DNA of 64,000 nt from Euonymus europaeus (lineage: Eukaryota; Streptophyta; Magnoliopsida; Celastrales; Celastraceae): assembly GCA_963580455.1 (NCBI GenBank), contig OY756970.1, positions 20,026,001-20,090,000 on the forward strand, given 5' to 3'. The position numbers were made by a program, and so were the translations under genes. Under the pieces are notes generated by a model that saw only the letters and a program-made list of their open reading frames with translations, was not told the origin of the DNA and did not search any database. The stretch's first letter is position 1, and each line of letters starts with the position of its first letter. Positions 46,354 through 59,441 of this stretch are shown here, piece after piece.

Positions 46354-48713
46354 TCTCTCTATATATATATAGTATCTTGATCGATCATCATAAGATGTTG
46401 TTGTTGTTCTATTTTCTTGTCCCCACCACCATTGATTCCTACATATTTCATTCCGTACAATGTTGTTTCAGGCTTCCCACCTCTATGCATAGTTTGCTGC
46501 CTATAAATGAGGGACCCAAAAGAACAGAGATGGGCAGAAACCCTAATGGAGCAAGTATGGAATATGAGTCACAAGAACATGGTTTGATTTGTTGAATAAT
46601 GTAGATAAAATATTCTACTTTTATTTTGATGTACATTTTATAAGTTATGGTCATTTCCTTGATTGAGGTTGCTAAATTCAAGTTTTATTTATGGATATGT
46701 TTTGGCACTATATCATTCTGAAGAGGCAAAACTATACTTGATCTGCTTGAAAGGTTTGCATGCGCTAATCAGTGGCCTGCATGTGACAGATTACAAGTTT
46801 TCATGGCAATATTATTTTGATGGATGGTAAAAAGGGCAGTATAATTGCTTAGAATGAAACATAATAGACTTGTGTTGTCCCTTCTAGATCCAACAAAAAT
46901 GGTAGTAACAAACGCTCCACAGTTATTATGATGCTGGGTGAACGGATCTGGACAATGATTTTGTAAAATAGGTGGTGTGGTAGGTGTAATAAGCCTGGAC
47001 ATTATTATGAATGACACATTTATATGTAAATGCATGCTTTCGAGCATTACTTTTATTTTATTTTATGAAGAAAGTAACTTAATTTGAATCCGAATAGCCC
47101 ATAAGTGAATACCTTTGACTTCGAACAACTTGACTATAGTAGTGTCTGTTTGCAGTATATTTGCGATTTTCACGGTTCAAATGCATGTCATATTAGTTTA
47201 TTTAACATTTTATAAGCTATTAAAACTTATGTTCTATCAAACACTGTTATGCGAATGTGTTATACAACTTCACGATTTGAGGTTTAACTGGTTCAATCTC
47301 CGATACGATACGAGTTAAAAACTACGGTTTGAAGCCTTTGAAAATGTAGCTTACCTATATTTGTGAATACCAAACATACATTATATGCATAATATTCTTG
47401 CGTTCAGGGTATATGAATTTGTTTATTATTAGTCAAAGTCACGTACCAAAAAAAAATTACCCTGATTAAAGTTATGACGTGGATTCATATTTTTGGTCTA
47501 AAATATCAATATGACGATTACTGTAGGGAGAATAATGAAGATGAATATTTTTTAGGTATTGTTTTATTTTCCTTTTCCAGAAATCGGTTGAACAAGGCCT
47601 GATATTGGACGCTATTGCATAATGTACTGGGCCGTGTTGGTCAAGCAACTTGGGCCGAAACCTCTGTCTGGGCCGTAAAAGTACCGTAATTGAACTCATG
47701 ACGTGGATGCATTTTGTTGGTCTAAAATATCATAAACTCTCTCCGTGTTGGACCATATTCGAACTTCGGCGATAGTGGCCTAGTGGAGTAGTGGGGCTCT
47801 TTCGTTGGTTAATTAGGAAGCTTCCCTTGACAATAATTTATGATTGTTTGCATTTGCTTTTTCGTTATATTATTTAGGTTTCGTTGGTTGCACAATTATA
47901 TTTCATAATTTTAAATTGTTTAAATTACTATGTTTAAAGCTATGAAAAATATTGTGTGAAAAGCTGTGGAGCCCACAACTTTAAGATGTATAAAATATTG
48001 TGAGTGTTTGGTTCATTTTCCTATTAAATTAATTTTTTAGATTAAATTTTTTTTTTAAAAATATTACATTTAAAATTAAATGAGAACTTTTAAGATAAAG
48101 AAGGACAATTATGTAATGTGACTATGAAATACTATGGATCCCACAGTTTTAAGTTGTGAAAAATTATGGGATGATAGTATTTCATTTTGCACAACTTAAA
48201 ATTGTGACGTTTGATTAGCATAACATTTTATACGTATTTCTCAGCTTAAAGATGAAAGATGTGAAAAATGCATAACAAATGAATGCTTAATATTCCTTTC
48301 CTTCTGTTTATACACTTGGGCCCATTGATCCCCTACGTGTTTATCTCAATCTCTCTCAAGCCAGTGTCTCATCCAAGTTCTCTTAAAGGTCCGAAGCACG
48401 ATCGCATACTCACGCGTCGCAGCCGAAATCCACTATATAGAATCTATGTTTTTGATTTAGGATAGCTGAGACTAAAACCACTGGGATATTAACATTTTTG
48501 GTGGAAGAATGCTTCTTGCACGAAATATAAAAGAGGCGAAATTCCCTCCATGTAACATAAATTTTATAAGGTTTTTGGACCCAACAACAAAACATTTATT
48601 CATAGTTTCATGCATGATAAATACTCGTTAAAAGATAACAATTTAGACTTTTGGAGTTTCCTGGACAAGTTGGACGACCCACACAATCAATAGTTGGATA
48701 AAATACACAGATA
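45910..48713. other. intergenic DNA between bHLH and LAR
   Basis: Contains the bHLH 3' UTR, a CT-rich simple repeat (46323-46370) and AT-rich sequence. The stretch 47870-48210 has partly inverted words around CACAATTTTAAATTG and may be an old MITE. No gene. Confidence 0.55.
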
Positions 48714-50251
48714 TCAAGCACACGTTGCTCTGATAGGCAGTGACTCCACCACAGGCTTTGTGTTGGCTTTTTCATCCTTCCCTGATGGATCTTCAAGCTT
48801 AGCTTTGACGACGAAGTCTTGGAAACATTCGTCCAACGTACGGAACGATTCCTCTGGATACAGCTTACACACGTCGACGTCCTCAGGACCGTCCAAGGAG
48901 AATTTAGATTGACAGCCCTTAATGAAGATGTCGTGAGTGAATGACGCCACCACACTTCGAGGTATGCAATTCTCTACACAAATTTATTAATTTACTGTTT
49001 TAATAGATCCCAAAAATTATCGAAAATTAAAAATTAATTTAAATTGTATGAAGTTAGAGTAGACCTGCCGCTGCGGCTAGTAGGTCGGCTTCAGTGACGG
49101 TGACCCGAGGGAGGCTGCGACCAATTTTTCTTTCCCACAAAGAAGCAAGCTCGTTCATGTTATAAAAATTGCAGGGTGGTCGGAAATGGACTGATTTGTT
49201 GAGAGTTCGAATGTCATCCACAGTTTTCATTGTGAATTTTCCGATATCAGTCCCAGCAACAAAGTATGCTGCATAGTCATATAATAATCATGTCATTATT
49301 TTATTTATTTATTCACTTCCATTTCTGAAGATTTATCTTTATGATTTTATTAAAAAATATTAAATATGTGATTTTGTCTTAATATATAGATATCCTATTT
49401 CGCTCACTTTTATACACTAATTTTTTTTTAATATAAAACGTTAACATCAGGATAAATATTAATTACCTTTGACGCTCCCGTCACCGTAGATTTCGAACTG
49501 ATCCAACGGTGGAATAACCTCGGAAGGGTGCCTGTTGTTGTGGTAGGGCCAAGAGGCGATGGAGTTGCAACAGATGTATGTGTAAGGGACATCGTACTTC
49601 TCGATCAAGCGCCTCACGAGTCGCTTGCGATTGTACATAGTTAGCCCCGGCTCCACCGGGTCAGTCCGGTCCAAATCATGCCCGAACTCGGATGGCAAAA
49701 ATCTCTGCATCACAAACGTAAATACGCATTAAAGTCTTAACACAAATATGATAAAACCATTTATTGCTTCATTATCTATATATCTTTTCTATTCTTAAAA
49801 ATAAGCACTTACTTTAACAGTGCCAACAGCATTAATTGCCTCCACAAGAGGAAGCTGGTCCAATACTGCTTCACCACCAACGGCAGATATGACTACATCA
49901 ATCTGGTGCTCCTTCAGAGTCTTCTCCATGAATTCCTTGTCATCGATCATCCCCTGAAATCACCGTAGATTTAATGTTCTTAAAAAGATTAAGAGCTAAA
50001 GATTACTCAAAAATATCATGTAACCTAACCTAGATACGTACATATAATATGATGGCGCCCCTGTCTTGAAAATATTTGATAGCTTTGGATTTAGAAGGGC
50101 AGCCGGAACTCGAACGCACAAGAATGTAAGTGGGTCGACCGGAGGCAAGGCTGGCTCCGGTGATGAAGTGGCCGATGAAACCGATTGGTCCGACTATGAG
50201 GACCCGGCTACTCTTGGCCGTGTAAGCTGCAGTACTAGGAGGGATAGTCAT
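48714..50251 (-). CDS. LAR: leucoanthocyanidin reductase
   Basis: This cytosolic NADPH-dependent reductase of the PIP/isoflavone-reductase family converts leucocyanidin to catechin in condensed-tannin synthesis. Exons on the minus strand are 50251-50042, 49953-49813, 49704-49467, 49268-49065 and 48973-48714; 350 residues, the usual length. The nucleotide-binding motif is VLIVGPIGFIG (G21, G24, G27). LAR signatures are present: RFLPSEFGHDLDR at 118-130, ICCNSIASWPYHNNRHPSE and DQFEIYGDGSVKAYFVAGTD. His126 and Lys144 match the spacing of the catalytic His/Lys pair reported for grape LAR1 (His122, Lys140). A C-terminal extension of about 35 residues rich in charged residues follows the core, as in other LARs. 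A TATA box is upstream. Arabidopsis lacks this gene. Confidence 0.95.
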
Positions 50252-50415
50252 TTTTTTTCTCTCCTTTTTTTAGCCTATTTGATATTTGTGTTGGTAGTAC
50301 GTAGAAGATGTTATGTGGGACAGAAAGAAAGTGCACTAGGAATAGTTGTCCAGGTTGAGAAGACTTATAATCACTATTCCAGGTTGAGACGATCGAGTTC
50401 TAATTGGGTATTGTG

Positions 50416-50423
50416 TATATATA
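50416..50423 (-). promoter_or_regulatory. TATA box of LAR
   Basis: TATATATA about 165 bp upstream of the LAR ATG. An ACCAACA word, resembling MYB-bound AC elements, lies between it and the ATG near 50290. Positional assignment only. Confidence 0.45.
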
Positions 50424-50803
50424 GGAGGGGTATATCGCATCATCATTCAAGCCTTTAATACGAATAAAATGGGTTTGGCTATGTGATGTACTTGTAAATC
50501 AACCACCGAAAATCTTTTGCAGCTAAAAATGTACCAAACAAGTATTTAGCTAAAAATATTTCCGGCTCGGCTAGCTACCAGTCAACATGTCTACTCCAAA
50601 TTTCTTGGGGGAATATAAACATGGTTAATTTCATAAATTGATTACAAATATTACGTGTGTGCATATATATATATATGTATATATATATATATGAATTTGT
50701 ATTTATCAATATATATAATTTATTCATACAAGCCAATAAATTTTGCAACTAAATTAATTTGTGCTTTATCTTAACAAATGTGACATGCAAAATAGCATTA
50801 ACG

Positions 50804-51213
50804 GTACATTTGATTAACATTTATAATGTGAAATGAGGAAAAAAACATCTATTCCGTTGTTTCGTTGATTTTGGGAGGGTGAAATCTCAAACTCATTCCA
50901 CCCTTATTCTTCATTTATGGAGATTAGTCAATTGTTAACCAAAAAGAATGACTAATCTGCACAAAATATAATGAATTTTGAAATTCAAAAGATTATTTTA
51001 CCCCTTATTATAAAGATTAATCTATTTTTTTCTTTTATTTTTATGTACAAAAATTGTTTTATTAATATGAAAAAATGATAATATGAAAATTCTACTATTA
51101 AAATTTTAACACTCATATTCACTATATATTTCACACCAAACATGATTATGCTCACTTAGCATTAATCTCAAGCTCATTTTACATTCATTGGATAACGAAC
51201 CAAGTGCCCCTAA
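50804..51213. mobile_element. eroded MITE candidate
   Basis: The left end GTACATTTGATTAACATTTA and the right end, read inversely, GGCACTTGGTTCGTTATCCA are loosely similar, and both are followed by words ending AAATGAG. The interior is AT-rich and non-coding. No target duplication was confirmed. Confidence 0.35.
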
Positions 51214-52333
51214 ATGCTAAGAATTCATAGAAATGGAAGAAAAATAAAATTTGTTTTCTTGACGTCATTGTATGGACCATAGATTTCTTTTCATTACCCT
51301 AAAAGTGTTGACTCTTGGATCATTTTGACTCATAGATCGCTTTTGACTCGTAGATAAGAAGCTCGTGCGAACCAAAACGATCTCAAATTAGGCACATGTA
51401 CGTCTAATGCGACCTAATTATACCTATTAAGGAAAGTAAAAAAATAAAGTAAAGATTACGCGACAAAGCCGTGGATAATTTAATCAAGATTGGGAATTTG
51501 AGATAAATATCTTACTTGGGTTAATGTCTCAGATTCTCACGACATGTTACTGTACAGGAGACTCAAGTCTCAACAGCTTATGCATATATATCTCAGGTTG
51601 GCGTAAGTAACCAATTATCACACGATAGGCACGTGGTATATAACTAACACAACTACCACTAATGAAAAAGTGTTCAAACCTGCAGGTTCGGATTAATTAA
51701 TTGTCCATTTCATTTTAATCCAAAAATGATCATTGGTTCTTGAGGCATCATATCATTGTCATTGGTTGTGGGTGTTTGATATATATATATATATATATCA
51801 AATAATTGAGAATATTTTTTCTATAATGCAATTATTATTATCCCATGTACGTTTCCTATTGATTAATTGAGAAAATATATTTTTCTTCTATATTGCAATT
51901 ATTATCTAATGTACTCTACGGGCCTGTGTTACGATTTCATCTTTAATTATTCCAGCTGCATGCATGTCCCCTTGGCTATCTGATAAAATCTTTGATTATT
52001 CCAGTTTTATTTTGCGTAGCCAATAACGATAGATATATATATACAAAAGATCTTGCTAATTTATAAGGCAATATATACATGGCATCTACGTAGTGGCATT
52101 TTTTTTTATGGCATCCACTATTCTTCAAATGTGCATTAATTGGGCATACTCATGAGTCCGTCAATAACTTGTAAATCACGGATATCATATAAGCACATGA
52201 AAATTTATGTATGTGTAATAAAATTCAAAACTTCCAAAGAAATCTAATTTAGTTATGAACGTAGGTAATGTCCCTTATAAAACTAATATGGTTGAAGTCA
52301 CAAGCCATAATGACTCTATTGGCTAATTAGAAG

Positions 52334-52932
52334 TAGGGATGACAACGGGTCTGGTGCCCTTCCATTTAAGAAATATCAAAACTGTTACCGTTTAATGTAC
52401 CCTATACCAAAACCGTTCTAAAACCATTTAAAAATCATTTAGATTTCCAAAACCAGAACCTTTCCATAACCATTTATCACTTTACCGTTTAACTTTTTCA
52501 ATTTCTTTCATAATTGATTGGAAAATGTTTCCAAACACTCAATATATATTTATAAACTATGAAAGTCTATAACAAAAAATCAAACAATTGGATTAGTGGT
52601 TAAGTGATTTAATTTTCTATACATGTGTAATGTTCGAATCTCTTCTCGAACATATATACTATATTTTTAAGAATTTACTTGAAATTAAAAGTTGGGTCGG
52701 GCCGGGTTGGTTATGGTTATGGGTACGATTTCGGTTCGGGTACCCTAACCATTTATTAATCGATTCGGATATCCTAAACCCGGCATTAAATACCAAAACC
52801 GACCCGAAACCGTGACGGATTTGAAAATAAAAACCAAAACCGTTTCCAAACCCTATAGGATCGGTTTTCGGATTTTAAACGGATCGGATACCCTACAGAT
52901 AGTGCACGGATCAGACTTTTTTGCCATCCCTA
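52334..52932. mobile_element. non-autonomous hAT-type element
   Basis: A 599-bp element has terminal inverted repeats TAGGGATGACAA and TTGCCATCCCTA (one mismatch). It is flanked by perfect 8-bp copies of ATTAGAAG (52326-52333 and 52933-52940), the target length of hAT transposons. The interior is rich in GGTTTCGG, GGGTACC and ACCAAAACCG words and encodes no transposase. A tRNA-like stretch near 52595-52650 (TTAGTGGTTAAG, then TGTTCGAATCTC) may be a nested SINE remnant. Confidence 0.85.
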
Positions 52933-53307
52933 ATTAGAAGTCAATTGAAGCAAACAAATATTACTTTTCACAAATTAAAAAAAAGGGTTACATATAACTT
53001 CGTACAATTCAACACTAACTTGTCATATAATCTTTCGAGTTTATATATATTGGATGTTTCACAATTTTCATGTTTACGTCATGATTAATTTATTTTTTAT
53101 TTGATATAAATAATATATTATTAGATTCGTAATCCTGATTAAAACATAATCATAATTTTTATAAAATAAAAATTTTAATGGGTAAAAACCCATTTCACTG
53201 AGGTCAGTTTTAAATTTTTTTACAATGGACCCAGAATTCCTTCTATTTATGAATTTGGAAGTTTACATGTATGGTGTAAATGGGTCAACCTGAGCTGAGA
53301 GACTACA

Positions 53308-53477
53308 CCCAAATAGTTTAGTTATCAAGTTTGGTCGTATGTAATTTTGAATCTCGAGTTCGAATATTCACATCCTTTCTCTTATTAAAAAATAACTTAA
53401 TTGATAAGTTATATCATATGTAATCTCAAATCCCGAGTTTGAACCCCACCCATTTTCCTTATTATAAAAAGAATAAA
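53308..53477 (+). mobile_element. dimeric tRNA-derived SINE
   Basis: A 170-bp insert between copies of AGACTACA (53300-53307 and 53478-53485) contains two tRNA-like halves. The first has TAGTTTAGTTATCAAG and GAGTTCGAATATTC as A and B boxes; the second has TTAATTGATAAG and GAGTTTGAACCCC. Each half ends with a T/A-rich tail. The second half resembles the monomer at 21602-21695 over most of its length. Confidence 0.65.
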
Positions 53478-54042
53478 AGACTACAAGTGAAATTCACCGA
53501 GGTTAATGGATGTACATATGAATTATTAATAAATAATAATCATACGTGTGGCCGTGTGAGCAACTTTGCTCGTAATATCGTCCGGACAGATGTTTGGGCC
53601 TGTAACGGTGATGACAATTGGAGCTGTGTAGTAGGCCTGGGCAACAAGAAAAGCCCAAGACAGGAATTTTTTTTTTTTGCCCTCTCCATTTTTCCATTAC
53701 AAATTCTTTATTGATCTTTTAAATATATTTATTCCTTTCAAATTTCAATCAATCCTATTCCTTCGTAGTTCGCTACTTAGCTCACAGAGGAACAGAATCC
53801 CGGTTTGAATTTTGAAATTGAAAAGATTTTTGTTTTTTTTTTTTGCTTCTGATAAACACGGTTTCATATTTTAAATTAAAGTAATACAGTATTTTTCTTA
53901 TCTGAAAAGAAGTGAAAAATATTGCATAACCGCTTTGTGTTCCCGTCATCGAATGTCCCAAAAACAGAAGGGAGTCGCAGAAGCGAAACCCAGTGGATGT
54001 TTTGTGATCTTTAGATCCCTTTGATCACTTCTCCTCTCTGTA

Positions 54043-57000
54043 ATGGCTGGGTAAAAACTATTCTCTCTCTATCTCTCCGTTGACTGCACCGTTGACTGCG
54101 TTTTTGTGCCTAAGTTCGACCTACATTTGGATTATAAGTTCTTGCTGGTCGAATGATTCTGCTGACGATAAATCGTCCGTAAATATAGCGAGGAGCTTTT
54201 AGTTATGTTCCCTTTAAAGTTTGGGTGTATATATATGCTTTGATTGATTTTTCATCTGTGGGTTTGATTAGTTATGTATTACCGAGCTAGAGTTACAGAT
54301 ATTCAGAAAGTTGAAGTCTTGAAGCTGTAACTTTGAAGGGCTGTAGTTTTCTTCTTGATGTTTTAAATTTGTCTCATTGAGGATTATCTACAGAGTTTTC
54401 ATTTATGATCGTTTTGTTAAGTACCCAATTTCTGCTGTGCTTTTGTTACTTTTTGTCATTCATATTTCCAGCGTGAGCTAGAAAGCGTGTTGATGTAAGG
54501 TTTTTTGCATTCTAATGAGGAGCAATTAATGTTGTTAACTGGAAGTTCTTATGGAATGTTTGCAGAACATGGTTGGTGGATGGTAATAGATTTGCCACAA
54601 AAATCAAGAGTGCATCTGGAAAATGTGATCATGAAGAAGTTATTTGGAAGACCAACCCATCCAGAACGTGTCCAAACTGTCAGCATGTTATTGACAATAG
54701 CGACGTATTTTCCTGAACTTTCCTCTGAATTCCAGCGGTCTATTGTGATTTCGTGTTGTTATCTTTTTTTGCAGAGCTTTTTAAGTGGTATGATTTAAAA
54801 TTTTGCATTTTATTAGAGGAAAAAGTGCTGTGTCCTGCTTGTTAGGGTCATAAAACTATTACTTCCTTATGTCCAAATTCCCTGTTACTCTGTTTTATTC
54901 TCAACTTATTTGACATGAGACATGGATGGCGTCATCCTCACCTGCATGAAGATTTAAAAATTGAATAGTGAAGCTGTAGATACTTGTCCTCGTACAGTTT
55001 TTAGGACTCAAGATGTATAAGGCTATAAGCCTGGTTATAATTTCCCAACTGTTTTTTCTCCCCGAGTTCTCACTTTCTTAATTTTGTGGATGCTACTTCA
55101 CTTTCCTTGTTATTGCACCTCAGGTATATACTTCAATACTTGTATGTATGTAGGTTACTCTAGAGTGGCCAGGATTACCAAAAGGTGTGAAATTTGATCC
55201 AACTGATCAAGAGATCATATGGCATTTACTTGCAAAAGTCGGGGTGGGAAATTTAAAGCCCCATCCGTTTGTTGATGAGTTCATCCCAACTGTCCTATCT
55301 GATGGCGGAATCTGTTATACACATCCTCAGAATCTTCCAGGTTTGTAGCAGGAGCTTGCTCCATTCTTTCTTGGACCCTGAATTCTCTCTGTTTTAGTTT
55401 TAAAAGTCTTTATCGATAGGTGTTAAGCAAGATGGCAGTGCATTGCATCTTTTTCATAGAGCCGTCAAGGCATACAACTCTGGAACTCGAAAGCGGAGAA
55501 AGATACATGGTGATGATTTTGGTGATGTCCGCTGGCACAAAACTGGTAGGACTAAACCAGTGTTCTTGGATGGAGATCAAAAAGGGTGTAAGAAGATTAT
55601 GGTTCTTTATACGAGCTCGGTAAAAGGAGGTAAGGCTGAGAAGACAAATTGGGTGATGCATCAATATCACCTGGGAACTGAAGAGGATGAAAAAGAGGGG
55701 GAGTTTATAGTCTCTAAAATATTTTATCAGCAGCAACAAACTAAGCAGAATGATAAAGTGGAATTGGACCTTCCTCAAACATCTGATTCTGTGATTGCAA
55801 AAGTTGATCCAGTTACACCTAAGTCTGTGACTCCTGACCCTCCTCGTTCTGAAAGGAGATCTTTAGAGTTTGACAAGGGACAGAAGTCTACAAATATTTG
55901 CCTGGATACCGATGCACAGGTGAATTGTCTCTCTCCCTCTCCCACCAACCCCCACCCCGCCCGCGCCCACACCCCCCCGCCCCCCCGCCCCGCCCCAACT
56001 CTGTGAATAATTCTGTCATTCATTCTCTTTTACTTAAGTGTTCTGCCAATGGAGATGTATGCTGATTGCTGTAATGCAACCACAAGTCTGCATTTGTTTT
56101 GCGACGAATATTATTGGGGAAATGTTTTCTGGAATGAACTATAAGATGGTAACAAAAGCCTGTTAACTATATTTAGCGAAATCAGGTCATTTTTCAATTT
56201 GTAATGAACTAACTGTTTTTTGTTATGTAGTTATGGAATTGTATATATATTTTCTAAACTTCTTTCACATTTCTTTTTTCACCTTTTCTTGACTCAATGT
56301 GTGCGAATATCTCAATATATTATTTTTTGTGGTTAAATGCAGGGGAGGGGGGATTTGAACCCTATGACTTTGGTCATGGGGGATGTGAGAATGAGTTTTT
56401 TTTTTTACATAGTTGGTAATTGAGTAACAGAGGGAAGAGAAATGTGTATCCTCAGTCTGAAGGTAAAAATTACCCTAGGCGGATATTTACTTGGGGTATG
56501 GCGGAAATATTTGTAAGGAGGGTGAATCTGTTACTCCCTTTACCCCAGAAGAAACATGCCCTAATTATCTGTTTTTTCAAGAATGAAGCTACTGCCTTTT
56601 AATCTGTTCCCTTCATACTGCTTTTGTAAGAGGAGATGCTGATACCTGGTATCCTATCTGTTTCTTATGTGCTAGCATCTGGAGATTGTTGAGATAGAAG
56701 ATGAGGTTTTACCTACATGTGAACAGCCCAATTATGTGAATCAACTTGAGATAGATGATCCTGATAATGATATGCTTCATGAATCCAAGGCAGATGGTCC
56801 TGGGAGTCAAGAAAATGATAATGAGAATCACCCTGAGGAAGACTCAAAATGGTGGGACAGTGAATCTCAGTATCTGTTGGATTCGCAACAACTTGTGGAA
56901 GGGTTATCCTTGTGTGATGAGCTACTTCAGAGTCAGTCTCCAAGCAGGGACGATCACGATGGAAAATGTAGAGAATCGGATAGAAAGCCCCGCCTTTCTG

Positions 57001-57255
57001 ATTATGTTAAGTTAGGTGCTGAAGACTTGAAGAAGGATCTGGAGGAGTGCCAAAATCTTGTCTTTCATCCTGCAAACATCGAACTTGATACACCTCCGGA
57101 GTTCAGACTGAGCCAGCTTGTATGATCTCTGTCAATTTTTTCTTCTTTTTTTTTGTTTTTGCTATGATTTTCCTCAATCTGACTTGTCTGCATATCACTT
57201 GTAGGAGTTTGGATCACAAGATAGCTATGTTGCTTTCGGGGAGGAGAGAAAGTGA
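54043..57255 (+). CDS. SOG1: SOG1, NAC-type DNA-damage response regulator
   Basis: This is the nuclear NAC transcription factor that executes the plant DNA-damage response after phosphorylation by ATM/ATR. The exons are 54043-54050, 54566-54704, 55154-55340, 55420-55919, 56676-57119 and 57205-57255; 442 residues (Arabidopsis SOG1, At1g25580, about 449). The N-terminus reads [16 protein letters not shown] and includes [12 protein letters not shown]. The NAC domain runs from [20 protein letters not shown] through [19 protein letters not shown] and [12 protein letters not shown] to [11 protein letters not shown]. The C-terminus has Ser-Gln kinase sites at 322, 342, 348, 364, 424 and 430. Five of them keep nearly the spacing of the Arabidopsis sites, which distinguishes SOG1 from SOG1-like paralogues. 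The first coding exon is only 8 nt. All junctions are GT-AG. Confidence 0.94.
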
Positions 57256-58984
57256 TTGACTAAAGTGCTTATCAGATCTCCAGTTTTGAACATGGCCATG
57301 AAGGGAGCAACTCTATGTAGCTATTTTTGTTTGACAATTGTTGAAACTATGCATGGAAGTTAATATGTAATTTTTGTGGAATAGGTTTGCATTGTGTTGA
57401 GTATGGTGGTGGAATTAAGGTCTTTTAACTTGTGGGTATTGAATCTATTGATTTGGTGCTGCTATAGTGGGCTTGGGCTCTACCGCTCTAGCAGCAATTT
57501 GATCAAGTAAGCCCAAGACCGAAATAAATACTTTCTTCAGTATTACAGTTGAGCAATCCCATGTCTTCCTCTCTTCATTGCCGACCACCTTAAATTATTA
57601 AATTTATAATATATTCCCAATTGTTTTGACTAATTGTTTCAAAACTAAATAACAGCTGTTGATCTATATAATGATTTCTAATATAAGCTAATTGTTCTCT
57701 TGAAAAATATTCAGAATAAAATTTCGCACCAAGTAATTAACACTAATGAACTTTATAATTAGATTTAACAATTTGAAGCGAAATACACTTAATGTAATAA
57801 TCACATTGCATAATTTTCCCTTACAATATGAGAATACTACCCTATAACTTTTTAATGCATAAAGAAAAGTTAAATATGAAGTCCCAGTAAACATAAATTT
57901 TAAGAGAAAACAAGTAACATTTAAGTCATATTTTACAAAAGCTTCCTAATTGAGTAATTGAGTCATGGATAAATATAATTTCGATATATAAGAAAATTGT
58001 TAATTTATATATCAAGTGAGAAGTGTGTAATTTTTTTCAAATGTATTATCCTATAAATTAAACGATTTATTAACTTGCCACATTTGGGACAGACCATACG
58101 CATTATTTAATCGAGATTATTAATTTATCGAGGTTATATTATTATTTTTTAAAGATTTAATACTTAAATACATGATAATTCAACAATCAAAATATCTGAC
58201 ATATTTTTCATTTATCAGTCTAAAAATTATTTTAGGACTCAAAACGAAGAGAAGGAATGGTATTACCTAATCCATCATCATGAGATGCACATGGTGTGAG
58301 TGCCAACTGTAGGCGATTTTTAAGTGTCAAAATAATTTTTTAAAATTATATTTATATTTTTATTGGTATTATAAATGCAATGTTCTATTTTTGGTTTAAA
58401 ATAAAAATAATTTGATATCTAAAAAGTGTGTAAAATATATTTTTATTTATATCAAACGATTCAAAATTATCGTACACTTTTCGCAACTTGTGGATCCATC
58501 ATCACCAAGAAGAACTCGAAACCAATTCGTTGAACGGATCAGCAAAAGCAGCACTCTTTTTTGTTTACTAGAAAATCTCCAACTCAACATGCCCATCAAA
58601 CAGTTGAGTGGGATCCAATCCGGGCTGCCCAAAAGCGAATCTTTCATTATCAATAACACAACCAATTTGTTGAACAGGTCAGCAAAAGCAACGCGGTCTG
58701 TTTCGTTCCAGGCTAGAACAACTGCACCCAATAATTGGTCACAACATCACTGGTGCCTTGTCCATGAGTAGCATGATTGCTTGTGAGGAAACTGAGTGAA
58801 GAGTGAAGACCTACCTTTGCTTGATTGGCAGCTGGATATGTTGTGACTTGTGAGGGTGTGCTTTTGCTGGGCCCAAGATGTTTTGTGGGCCTAAACACGC
58901 TAAATGGGCCACTCCGCGGTTCTAAGTTCATACTCTCCCTCCCAATCAGTAAACAAAAGACCAAACAAATATGGCCCATACCCA
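57256..58984. other. intergenic DNA, one unidentified GC-richer patch
   Basis: AT-rich up to about 58470. From 58480 to 58780 the sequence is less AT-rich, and minus-strand frames look partly coding (DSLLGSPDWIPLNCLMGMLS) but shift frame. Similar words near 58518 and 58660 (CAATTYGTTGAACRGRTCAG, then CAAAAGCA) form an imperfect repeat. I could not name the source; it may be a decayed gene fragment. Confidence 0.45.
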
Positions 58985-59441
58985 ATAATAGCATGCGTTG
59001 GGGGTACCTGCAGTGGTATTAAAAATGCAGGCCCTACATTTTCAATACCACCCGTTAGATCAAGAACTACAGCATCTGATGGTGTGAAACTAAAAAGAAA
59101 AAACAAAGATTAACTCATTCCCAATGTCTTCCCGCCTGTCAAAATTTTCATTCCCGCCTGTCAAAGTTTTCATTCCTCCTCCATTTTGTTTATACAATAC
59201 ACCTCAAAATATCAATCAATTCACACTTGCACATGAAAAAAGGTTGGAGAGAGCATCAACGAATTTCACAAAGGGGCTGATTTCAATCTTCGTTCTAATA
59301 GCACAAAGAGTGCTGGAGGTGGAAGGGTTCCAGAGGGTATCAACGAATTTGGCAAAGGTTGGATAGGCTTTTGGTGAATGGTGATTTCTGGATAGTTGCA
59401 TATTTGTTCATGTGATTTTGTTCAGAATATTGTCTTCACAC

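Larger units (their letters stand above)
50252..54042. other. intergenic DNA rich in small transposons
   Basis: Holds the LAR promoter, an eroded MITE candidate (50804-51213), TA microsatellites (50665-50693 and 51778-51799), a hAT-type MITE (52334-52932) and a dimeric SINE (53308-53477). No additional gene. Confidence 0.6.

Noticed and set aside
54505..54798. Open frame reading [20 protein letters not shown] and onward
   Set aside because: It reads SOG1 exon 2 and flanking introns in the wrong frame. The correct frame gives [19 protein letters not shown], matching SOG1.
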